In this document: one piece after another, positions 26,070 to 32,272 of the stretch
How positions within the stretch are numbered: the first letter of the stretch is position 1
Layout: every line of letters begins with the position of its first letter
NCBI RefSeq assembly: GCF_001989615.1
Contig: NZ_CP019067.1
Span: 1,798,001-1,862,000, forward strand
DNA length: 64,000 nt
Reading direction: 5' to 3'
Source of the DNA: Halorientalis sp. IM1011
GTDB lineage: Archaea; Halobacteriota; Halobacteria; Halobacteriales; Haloarculaceae
Translations under genes and position numbers: made by a program
The notes under the pieces: generated by a model
Database searches by the model: none
What the model was told of the DNA's origin: nothing
What the model saw: only the letters and a program-made list of their open reading frames with translations

Positions 26070-27062
26070 TCAGTGCTCGTTGTCGGGGGCGTTCGCTGTG
26101 TGGACGTACACCCAGACGACGTCGCCGTCCTGCAGCGTGTACGAGGTGGGATCGACGGGGGTGGTCCGCTCGCGGACGATGATCTGGGTCGCGTCGTCGG
26201 TCTCGTGGTAGGTTCCCGCGTGGTCGCCGCCGGACTCGTAGCTGACCACGTGGCTCCCGTCACGCTGTTCGTACGAGACGTTCGGAACGGTGGCGAGTGC
26301 GTGTTCGAGCGTCACCGGGTCGCCTGCGCTGTACCAGGTGTAGGGCTGGCCGTCGTCCCTGAACTCGAACCGGTCCGAACCCGCCTGCCGCGCGTCCGCG
26401 CCGAAATCGAGCCGACGGTTGTTCACGTCGACGATTAGCTTGCCGCTGCGTTCGTCGGTTCCGGACCCGGACGCCGTCTCGGTCTGGATGCTGATCCAGA
26501 AGTTGTCGTCGTGTTGCACCTCGTACGTCGTCGGGTCGATCCGTTCCGTCCCGCGGTGGATCGAGACGTCCGTTCCGGATCGGGAGCCATCGTACGTCGT
26601 GCCGTCGTAGGTGATCCGGTGAGCGCCGTCGCGTCGTTCGTATCCGATGTCCGGGAGCAGATTCAACGCCCGCTGGAACGTGACGATCCGCTTCTCGTTA
26701 CTCCACTCGTTGGGGCCGTGTGCCCCGTCGTGGAAGTGGAAGTACACCGTCTCCGGACGCTCGTCTTCGATGTTGTCGAGGTAGTATTTCGGCTGGTCGA
26801 AATCGACGAGCGTGCCGTCGATCTCGAAGAAGAGCCGTCCGTGCCAGTGGTACTGCTTGTAACCGGGCCCCTCCTCGGTTTCCGTGTCTGTCTCCGAGGT
26901 CGTCGTCGTGTCCGCAGTGTCCGTCTCCGTCGGAGCGTTCTCCGTCGGTGACGAGCGAGTCGAACTGGCGTTCGAATCGGATAGCTCGGTACAGCCGGCA
27001 AGCCCGAGGAGGGCGCCGGTACCCACCAGCACACGCCGTCGGGACGCACGTCGGTCCGTCAT
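26070..27062 (-). CDS. Tat-exported lipoprotein with a duplicated domain
   Basis: 330 residues from ATG 27062. The start MTDRRASRRRVLVGTGALLGLAGC combines a twin-arginine motif with a lipobox (LAGC, Cys24), followed by a Ser/Thr-rich haloarchaeal spacer (residues ~25-70). The mature part begins YKQYHWHGRLFFEIDG and contains two related ~85-residue units: LLPDIGYERRDGAHRITYDG...DPTTYEVQHDDNFWISI and TVPNVSYEQRDGSHVVSYES...DPTSYTLQDGDVVWVYV. The His-rich YHWHG and FHFHDGAH segments could bind metal (inference). No known family. The long upstream in-frame extension lacks any signal peptide and is rejected. It leads a two-gene operon with the carbamoyltransferase. Confidence 0.78.
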   Translation of the reverse strand: MTDRRASRRRVLVGTGALLGLAGCTELSDSNASSTRSSPTENAPTETDTADTTTTSETDTETEEGPGYKQYHWHGRLFFEIDGTLVDFDQPKYYLDNIEDERPETVYFHFHDGAHGPNEWSNEKRIVTFQRALNLLPDIGYERRDGAHRITYDGTTYDGSRSGTDVSIHRGTERIDPTTYEVQHDDNFWISIQTETASGSGTDERSGKLIVDVNNRRLDFGADARQAGSDRFEFRDDGQPYTWYSAGDPVTLEHALATVPNVSYEQRDGSHVVSYESGGDHAGTYHETDDATQIIVRERTTPVDPTSYTLQDGDVVWVYVHTANAPDNEH

Positions 27063-27433
27063 CGGCCCACCTCCGGGCCGAATGTGGTCGGCTTCCCCTC
27101 GCCCGTGACGCGGTGCGCGTCTCGTCTCCCGCCCGAGTGGGTGTTCGCCACTGTGCCGAGGCGGTTCGATCGGCCGGCCGATCCGCACCCGGCACTCCGT
27201 CGCTCGCTCTGGGTCACAGCAGTCGAGTCGTCGTGTCTGGCGGTCACTGTACCCGGACAGTGGAGCCGTTTCAGAATAAACGCACCAGCGCGTTCGCACT
27301 GGCTGCAAACGCGCCGATCGGTCGCCTTCCCCGCCCGGGTCGGACACGCTCACTCCGCGGCGGTTCCCGGGGATCGCGAGCCGGTTTATCCGCCGAGTAA
27401 GTATATACTCGACAGTCGTAGCCTCGCCATCCC
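27063..27433. other. Divergent intergenic region, 371 bases
   Basis: It separates the lipoprotein gene (minus) from the HTH gene (plus). The only promoter-like signals are CGTTTATTC on the minus strand (27274-27282), which would leave a leader of roughly 185 bases before the lipoprotein, and the TATA box of the HTH gene at 27400-27408. No RNA gene or conserved small frame is apparent. Confidence 0.6.
27400..27408 (+). promoter_or_regulatory. TATA box of the HTH regulator gene
   Basis: AGTATATAC ends 25 bases before GTG 27434, predicting transcription initiation at or next to the start codon and supporting the GTG start. Confidence 0.6.
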
Positions 27434-27793
27434 GTGGCCGAAGCAGAGCGACCGGACGATCGGATCATCGACATGCTCAGTGACGACATCGGCAAACGAA
27501 TTCTCACGGTGACCGACCAGCAGGCGATGTCGGCAAAGCGGCTGGAAGACCACTGTGACGCATCGCTCGCGACGGTCTATCGGCGTATCGAAGACCTGCT
27601 CGAACACGGCTTACTCCGCGAGCGAGTCGAGATCCAGGACGACGGTAACCACTTCAAACGATACGAGTCGAACCTCGACCGTCTCGCCGTCACCCTCGAA
27701 GACGGGACACTCGAGATCGACGTCGACAGGCGCGACGACGCGCCGGACCGGTTCAGCACGATCTGGGACGCGATGCAACTGGGGGCGGAGTGA
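27434..27793 (+). CDS. Small winged-helix transcription regulator
   Basis: 119 residues from GTG 27434. The winged helix covers residues ~12-75: RIIDMLSDDIGKRILTVTDQQ, then MSAKRLEDHCDASLATVYRRIEDLLEHGLL, an ArsR/GntR-like recognition helix. The C-terminal part (FKRYESNLDRLAVTLEDGTLEIDV) is a beta region seen in haloarchaeal one-domain regulators. Its TGA overlaps the ATG of the next membrane protein gene (TGATG), a pairing that I have seen as a conserved haloarchaeal couple. Target genes are unknown; autoregulation and control of the adjoining histidine kinase region are plausible. Confidence 0.8.
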   Translation: MAEAERPDDRIIDMLSDDIGKRILTVTDQQAMSAKRLEDHCDASLATVYRRIEDLLEHGLLRERVEIQDDGNHFKRYESNLDRLAVTLEDGTLEIDVDRRDDAPDRFSTIWDAMQLGAE

Positions 27794-28116
27794 TGTTCGT
27801 CGGACTCCTCCTCGCGAAGGCGGTGATCGTCGTCCTCGGCCTGTTCGTCGCCGTCCAGGGATATCGAGCGTTCAGGCGAGAGCGGAGCCAGCGGATGCTC
27901 ATCGTCGCCGGCGGGTTCGCGTTCCTCAGCATCGGCTCGGTCATCGAAGGCGTCTGTTACAACGTGTTCCACCTGTCGACGCTGCTCTCCGGGGCGATCC
28001 AGACCTGTTTGACCGGGGTCGGAATGGGGCTCATCGCCGTTTCCCTGTTCGTCCCCGGAACGGCCGCTACCGAGAGCGATGAACCACCAGACGGCGTCCC
28101 GGGACAGGTCGACTGA
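27793..28116 (+). CDS. Small membrane protein coupled to the HTH regulator (DUF7521-like)
   Basis: 107 residues from ATG 27793, whose ATG shares two bases with the regulator stop. Three hydrophobic helices are visible: VGLLLAKAVIVVLGLFVAVQGY, MLIVAGGFAFLSIGSVIEGV and IQTCLTGVGMGLIAVSLFV. A short acidic tail follows. The family is conserved next to such regulators in haloarchaea (DUF7521 by memory). It may act as the membrane sensor for the regulator (inference). Confidence 0.78.
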   Translation: MFVGLLLAKAVIVVLGLFVAVQGYRAFRRERSQRMLIVAGGFAFLSIGSVIEGVCYNVFHLSTLLSGAIQTCLTGVGMGLIAVSLFVPGTAATESDEPPDGVPGQVD

Positions 28117-28234
28117 TCGGTCTCCCGTGAACGGCGAACAGACTCTCGACAGCAAACATTTCAGACCGGAACTAGTCTTTCACGTGATTCTTCTATGCAC
28201 GACATGCACCAGCCCGACTTCTTCAGGTCACCTA

Positions 28235-28382
28235 GAGAATCGTTGCTGATATTTTAGGCGGCTAGTTAACCGCTGGCGAAACGAACCTCTATACACGACG
28301 TTCGGCGATCTGGGTTCTTTACGCCACTCGAAGAATCACTGCTGATATTCTGGGGTGGCCAGTTAAACCGCTGGAGAAACGA
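28235..28382 (+). repeat. Pair of ~50-bp imperfect direct repeats upstream of the histidine kinase
   Basis: Copy 1 (28235-28284) and copy 2 (28332-28382) share AGAATC, TGCTGATATT, GCTAGTTAA / GCCAGTTAAA, CCGCTGG and GAAACGA in the same order; they are about 97 bases apart. They lie in the ~300-base gene-free region 28117-28417, otherwise lower in GC than the surroundings. No gene is readable there. They might be regulator-binding segments or remnants of a small mobile repeat. Confidence 0.65.
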
Positions 28383-28417
28383 GTTCAGTTACCGTGATTG
28401 GGCCAGTCCGTACCCGG

Positions 28418-29689
28418 ATGCGGAACCACCTTCCGGAACTGGTTCTGGCGGTCGGGCTCCTGTTTACGTTCCTGCTGTTCGGTGTCTCCTTGGCGTTCCA
28501 GGGGGTCCCGACGACCTCGGAGCAATGGCAACAGTTGCTCCTGAATATCACCACCATCGGCCCGTTCGTCGCGGCGATCCTCTACGGCGGCTACTGGCTC
28601 CGGGGGGATCGACTGCCGAGTCGGCGGTATCCTCGTATCGGGGTCTGGTTCCTGGCCGGGCTAGTGGGCTTTTTGCTTCTCAACGTGCTCATCATGGTGG
28701 TCTGGGACCAGGTTTCACTGTACGAGTACTTCGCGTGGGCGGAGTTCGCCGCGGCCGTGGGAAGTGCCAGCGGGCTCGGTATCGGTATCTTCGAGGCGCG
28801 GGGCATCGACCGCGCGGTCGCGGCCGAACGACACCGGGTCGAGCGACAGGAAGTCGAGCGGCGAAACGACCGACTGGACGAATTCGCCAGCGTCGTCTCA
28901 CACGATATCCGGAACCCGTTGAACGTCGCGCAGATGCGGCTGGAACTGGCCTCCGAGGAATGCGACTGTGAACACGTCGACCACGTCGTGTCGTCGCTGG
29001 AACGGATCGAGGCCATCGTGGACCGGTCGCTCGCGCTCGCACGATCCGGGACGGCGATCGACGAAACCGAACCGATCGACCTGTCGGAGCTGTCCGAACA
29101 GAGCTGGCGGAACGTCGCGACTGCGGACGCCGAGCTCGTGGTGGACGATCCGGGTTCGGTCGAGGGCGACACCGACCGACTCCAGCAACTGTTCGAGAAC
29201 CTCTTCCGGAACAGTGTCGAACACGGTTCGACAAGCCCTCGGTCGCAGGCTCCCGAGGACGCTGTCGAACACGGTTCGACAAGCCCTCGGTCGCAGGCTC
29301 CCGAGGACGCTGTCGAACACGGTTCCACGAGCGGTCCGTCGGAGTCCACCGACACCGACGAACAGGACGGGACGAGCGTCGTCGTCCGGGTCGGGTCGCT
29401 CCCGAACGGGTTCTACGTCGAGGACGACGGTCCGGGTGTTCCCGAAGACGAGCGCGACGCGATACTGAACGCTGGGTACACGACGTCGGACTCCGGGACC
29501 GGGCTCGGGCTAGCCATCGTCGATCGGGTCGCCAGGGCCCACGGCTGGGAACCGCGGATCGTGGCGAGCGACGCGGGCGGTGCCCGGTTCGAGTTCGTCG
29601 GCGCGACCGACGACATCTCCCGGCGTACCGACTCCGGAGCGGACACCGACGTCACCACGCAACCAGCCGATGTATCGACTTCGAGGTAA
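28418..29689 (+). CDS. Membrane histidine kinase
   Basis: 423 residues from ATG 28418; a GTG at 28394 is an alternative start. Four membrane helices occupy residues ~5-125. The phosphorylation site is in ASVVSHDIRNPLNVAQMRLE (His ~161). The N-box begins ENLFRNSVEHG (~258), G1 is VEDDGPGVPEDE and G2 is SGTGLGLAIVDRVARAHGW. A linker between membrane and kinase parts is short, with no PAS domain, so sensing is probably within the membrane domain. Immediately after the N-box the protein contains a 16-residue unit repeated 2.3 times. No response regulator is adjacent, typical for haloarchaea. Confidence 0.88.
   Translation: MRNHLPELVLAVGLLFTFLLFGVSLAFQGVPTTSEQWQQLLLNITTIGPFVAAILYGGYWLRGDRLPSRRYPRIGVWFLAGLVGFLLLNVLIMVVWDQVSLYEYFAWAEFAAAVGSASGLGIGIFEARGIDRAVAAERHRVERQEVERRNDRLDEFASVVSHDIRNPLNVAQMRLELASEECDCEHVDHVVSSLERIEAIVDRSLALARSGTAIDETEPIDLSELSEQSWRNVATADAELVVDDPGSVEGDTDRLQQLFENLFRNSVEHGSTSPRSQAPEDAVEHGSTSPRSQAPEDAVEHGSTSGPSESTDTDEQDGTSVVVRVGSLPNGFYVEDDGPGVPEDERDAILNAGYTTSDSGTGLGLAIVDRVARAHGWEPRIVASDAGGARFEFVGATDDISRRTDSGADTDVTTQPADVSTSR
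29215..29325 (+). repeat. 48-bp in-frame tandem repeat inside the histidine kinase
   Basis: Copies 29215-29262 and 29263-29310 appear identical and a partial third covers 29311-29325. The unit encodes VEHGSTSPRSQAPEDA. At DNA level each copy contains TCGAAC-acg-GTTCGA and CCTCGG...CCGAGG, i.e. two small hairpins. The duplication includes the end of the kinase N-box (VEHG). Confidence 0.9.
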
Positions 29690-29742
29690 CGTGCCCGTCA
29701 CGAGACGGGTTTCGGGCGCTCCCTTCTCAGGGACGGTGTGGC

Positions 29743-30435
29743 TCATCCGTCCGTCCTTCCGTGACCGATCCCGGCGTTCGTGTCTTCGGACAACGCGTCC
29801 TCGAAATCGTCGCGTTCACAGATCATCAACAGGGCGTCTTTCTCGGCCTCCTCGAAGTAGAACTCGTGGTGAGCCTCGAAACCGAACTGCTTCAGCAGGT
29901 GGATGACGACGTCGTTGTCGACGTCGGGTTCGCCCACGATCCGGTTCGTCTCGGGGTGTGAGAACATCATGCGGGCTATAGCGCGGAAGAGCGCCTTCGC
30001 GTAGCCGTTGCCGACGTACTCCGGGGGGCCGACGAGCAGGTGTCCGGCCCGGTCGCCCGGTTCGGCGTCGTAGTACGCATCGAGTTCGTACTCGGCCGGC
30101 CAGTACAGCTCCCAGTAACTCATCGGGACGTGGTCGATGTAGCCCACGTACGGTGTCAGGTGCTCCTCCGCGAGTTTCCCGGCGAGGTGGTCCCGAAACG
30201 CCGGCAACGGGAGATCGAGGTTCCAGAACTCCGCCACGTGGTCGTAGCCGAGCCAGGCGTGCAATCTGCCGAGATCACGGTCCATCGTCGCCGGGCGAAC
30301 GGAGACGGTCCGCTCTATCGCCCGGTCGTACCGCTGGAACGCGTAGTTCGACCTGATCGTCGCGTCCGGGCCGAGAGTGGGCGTCCCCTCGGACCTGGCC
30401 TCCGTCGGGTCCTGTATCTCGTCCGTCGGTGTCAT
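29743..30435 (-). CDS. Stand-alone IucB-like siderophore acyltransferase
   Basis: 230 residues, a GNAT-fold acyltransferase of the AlcB/IucB/RhbD type. VRPATMDRDLGRLHAWLGYDH, FWNLDLPLPAFRDHLAGKLAEEHLTPYVG and the acetyl-CoA-binding LLVGPPEYVGNGYAKALFRA are clear. It is a paralogue of the gene at 36925-37557, which shares YDSRIDRT-type, LPAFRD and DALLMIC segments. A DtxR/IdeR-like palindrome at 30512-30533 lies between its TATA (TTATTATG on the minus strand, 30533-30540) and the expected transcription start, so iron should repress it directly. It may acylate the same N-hydroxy-diamine or give a second acyl variant. Confidence 0.85.
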   Translation of the reverse strand: MTPTDEIQDPTEARSEGTPTLGPDATIRSNYAFQRYDRAIERTVSVRPATMDRDLGRLHAWLGYDHVAEFWNLDLPLPAFRDHLAGKLAEEHLTPYVGYIDHVPMSYWELYWPAEYELDAYYDAEPGDRAGHLLVGPPEYVGNGYAKALFRAIARMMFSHPETNRIVGEPDVDNDVVIHLLKQFGFEAHHEFYFEEAEKDALLMICERDDFEDALSEDTNAGIGHGRTDG

Positions 30436-30511
30436 CTGTCTCCCCCGAGAACGGCCAACGGGGCGGCGATCAGTCGGCCGACCGCCCGATACGTTCGTTC
30501 GGTTGTCATCA

Positions 30512-30533
30512 TGTTTTAGGCCGACCTAAAACA
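30512..30533. promoter_or_regulatory. Iron-box palindrome 1 (DtxR/IdeR type)
   Basis: A 22-bp inverted repeat with one mismatch, core TTTTAGGCCGACCTAAAA. It lies in the divergent region between the IucB-like gene and the amidase, next to ACATAATAAG, which can serve as a TATA on either strand. The half-site TTAGG...CCTAA matches the classical DtxR/IdeR operator half-site (established for bacterial iron repressors; haloarchaeal DtxR homologues are the likely readers). Confidence 0.82.
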
Positions 30534-30671
30534 TAATAAGGGTGTCGTCCCGTGCGTGAATTACCGAATGCCAGTGGGCCCTTCGCAGTACGACGGAACC
30601 GCACTGCCGGACGCATCGACCGATTTCAACGAACGGGCGACCGACGAGGTCGCCACAGCGAAGCCCCAGTC

Positions 30672-32150
30672 ATGGACGTAGCGTACGCGTCCGCGTCGGA
30701 TATCGCGGCGGCGGTTCGTCGCGGGGACCGTTCGCCGGTCGCGGTCGTCGACGCGGTGCTGGACCGGATCGAGCGCCGAAACGACAGGCTGAACGCCTAC
30801 GCCGAGGTCGCGGCCGACGCGGCCCGGGAGCGGGCGGCCGACATCGAGCGAGCGATCGACGACGGCCGTCCGGTCGGTCCGCTCGCCGGGGTTCCCGTGG
30901 CGCTGAAGGAGTCCGCCGCCTCGAAGGCAGGCCTACTGCGAACGATGGGATCGGTCCCCTTTCGTGACACCGTTTCCCGGACAGATTCGACCGTCGTCAC
31001 CCGACTGGAAGCAGCGGGGGCGGTGATCGTGGGGACGACCAACACGCCGGAACTGGATCACAAGGCGACGACCGACAACCCGCTCCGTGGCCCGACCCGG
31101 AACCCGTTCGATCTCTCGCGGAACGCCGGCGGTTCCTCCGGGGGCAGCGCCGCGGCGGTCGCCGACGGACTCGCACCCGTGGCACACGGGAAGGACGCCG
31201 GTGGATCGCTCCGCATCCCCGCGGCGTGGTCCGGCGTGTACGCGTTCAAACCGACGTTTCGACGCGTCCCGGACGTGACGCGACCGGACGGGTTCGCCGA
31301 CGAACTCGGGATCCGGTCCACGCACGGGCCGATCACGCGGAGCGTTCGCGACGCCGCGCTCGTGCTCGACGTGATCGGGGGCCACCATCCCCGGGACCCG
31401 TCGAGCCTGCCGGACGGGCCGGCGTCCTATCGGGCCGCCGTCGAACGCCCGATCGACGATCTCACCGTCGCCTACACCCCGGATTACGGAACCTTTCCGG
31501 TCGACCGCGAACTCCAAGAGACGGTCGAGGACGCCGTCGAGGCGTTCGGTGACGCGGGGGCCACGGTCGAACCGGTCGAGGTTCAGATCGGATACACCCA
31601 CGCGGAACTGACAGACGCCTGGACGACGCTCGTGGGTGCGAATCTCGCGGCGATGAACGAGTGGCTCGCACGACACGACGACGTCGATCTGCTCCGGGAC
31701 CACCGCGAGGAGATGACCGACAGTCTCGTCGCCCTGCTGGAGTCCGGAACGCGCACCACGGCGACGGAGTACCTCCACCACCACGTGGTCCGAACGGCGG
31801 TTCACGACGCTATCGAGGACGTCTTCGAGGAGTACGATTTGCTCGTCTCGCCGACGGTCTGTCATCCCCCCGTCGAGAACGCGACGGAGGGGTCGACGCT
31901 CGGTCCGGCCGAGATCGACGGCGAACCGGTCGACCCGCGAATCGGCTGGTGCCCCACCTTCCTGCTCAACTTCACCGGCCACCCGGCCGCGTCGGTCCCG
32001 GCAGGAACCGTCGGTGAGGGGCTTCCGGTCGGGCTGCAGATCGCCGGTCCCCGGTTCGCGGACACGCAGGTCATCGCCGCCAGCGCCGCGTTCGAGCGCG
32101 TCCGACCGTGGGCCGATCGATATCGCACTGAGACGGCCGCCAGAATTTAG
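30672..32150 (+). CDS. Amidase-signature family hydrolase in the siderophore locus
   Basis: 492 residues from ATG 30672. The Ser-cisSer-Lys triad is visible: Lys in GVPVALKES (~residue 78), the cis-Ser in NAGGSSGGSAA (~155) and the nucleophile in GKDAGGSLRIPAA (~178). Such enzymes hydrolyse amide bonds. The promoter region carries iron-box 1, and iron-box 2 overlaps its stop codon, placing it in the same iron-starvation regulon as the siderophore operon. Possible roles are cleavage of the imported hydroxamate siderophore to free iron or trimming of a precursor (inference). The frame extends upstream to 30552, but that region lies on the leader and lacks similarity. Confidence 0.85.
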   Translation: MDVAYASASDIAAAVRRGDRSPVAVVDAVLDRIERRNDRLNAYAEVAADAARERAADIERAIDDGRPVGPLAGVPVALKESAASKAGLLRTMGSVPFRDTVSRTDSTVVTRLEAAGAVIVGTTNTPELDHKATTDNPLRGPTRNPFDLSRNAGGSSGGSAAAVADGLAPVAHGKDAGGSLRIPAAWSGVYAFKPTFRRVPDVTRPDGFADELGIRSTHGPITRSVRDAALVLDVIGGHHPRDPSSLPDGPASYRAAVERPIDDLTVAYTPDYGTFPVDRELQETVEDAVEAFGDAGATVEPVEVQIGYTHAELTDAWTTLVGANLAAMNEWLARHDDVDLLRDHREEMTDSLVALLESGTRTTATEYLHHHVVRTAVHDAIEDVFEEYDLLVSPTVCHPPVENATEGSTLGPAEIDGEPVDPRIGWCPTFLLNFTGHPAASVPAGTVGEGLPVGLQIAGPRFADTQVIAASAAFERVRPWADRYRTETAARI

Positions 32151-32161
32151 GCCGGCCTAAA
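32146..32161. promoter_or_regulatory. Iron-box palindrome 2
   Basis: TTTAGGCCGGCCTAAA is a perfect 16-bp palindrome overlapping the amidase stop codon (TAG 32148-32150). It ends ten bases before the TATA box of the siderophore operon, where a bound repressor would cover the TFB-recognition (BRE) side. Confidence 0.85.
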
Positions 32162-32170
32162 ACCCGCCAG

Positions 32171-32179
32171 CTTTATGGT
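32171..32179 (+). promoter_or_regulatory. TATA box of the siderophore operon
   Basis: CTTTATGGT sits between iron-boxes 2 and 3. Transcription should begin near 32198-32204, directly after iron-box 3. Confidence 0.65.
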
Positions 32180-32181
32180 GG

Positions 32182-32197
32182 TTTAGGCTAGCCTAAA
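32182..32197. promoter_or_regulatory. Iron-box palindrome 3
   Basis: TTTAGGCTAGCCTAAA is a perfect 16-bp palindrome between the TATA box and the expected transcription start, the classical place for repression by steric block. It differs from box 2 only in the two central pairs. Confidence 0.85.
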
Positions 32198-32203
32198 ATC
32201 CGC

Positions 32204-32272
32204 ATGCAGCTGGAAAAATTAAACCGATCGCGAACAGGTTCGGCGGACGGCGTACGGGGTGGTTCGCCGTGA
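32204..32272 (+). CDS. Possible 22-residue leader peptide before dat
   Basis: ATG 32204, the first ATG after the predicted transcription start, opens a 22-codon frame (MQLEKLNRSRTGSADGVRGG then SP). Its TGA 32270-32272 overlaps the GTG start of dat as GTGA. The geometry mirrors the ATGA/GTGA overlaps between the operon's real genes, so the small frame may deliver ribosomes to the GTG start. No family is known, and it may be chance. Confidence 0.35.
   Translation: MQLEKLNRSRTGSADGVRGGSP

Noticed and set aside
27063-27353. 97-residue extension of the Tat lipoprotein
   Set aside because: It would bury the twin-arginine signal and lipobox inside the protein.
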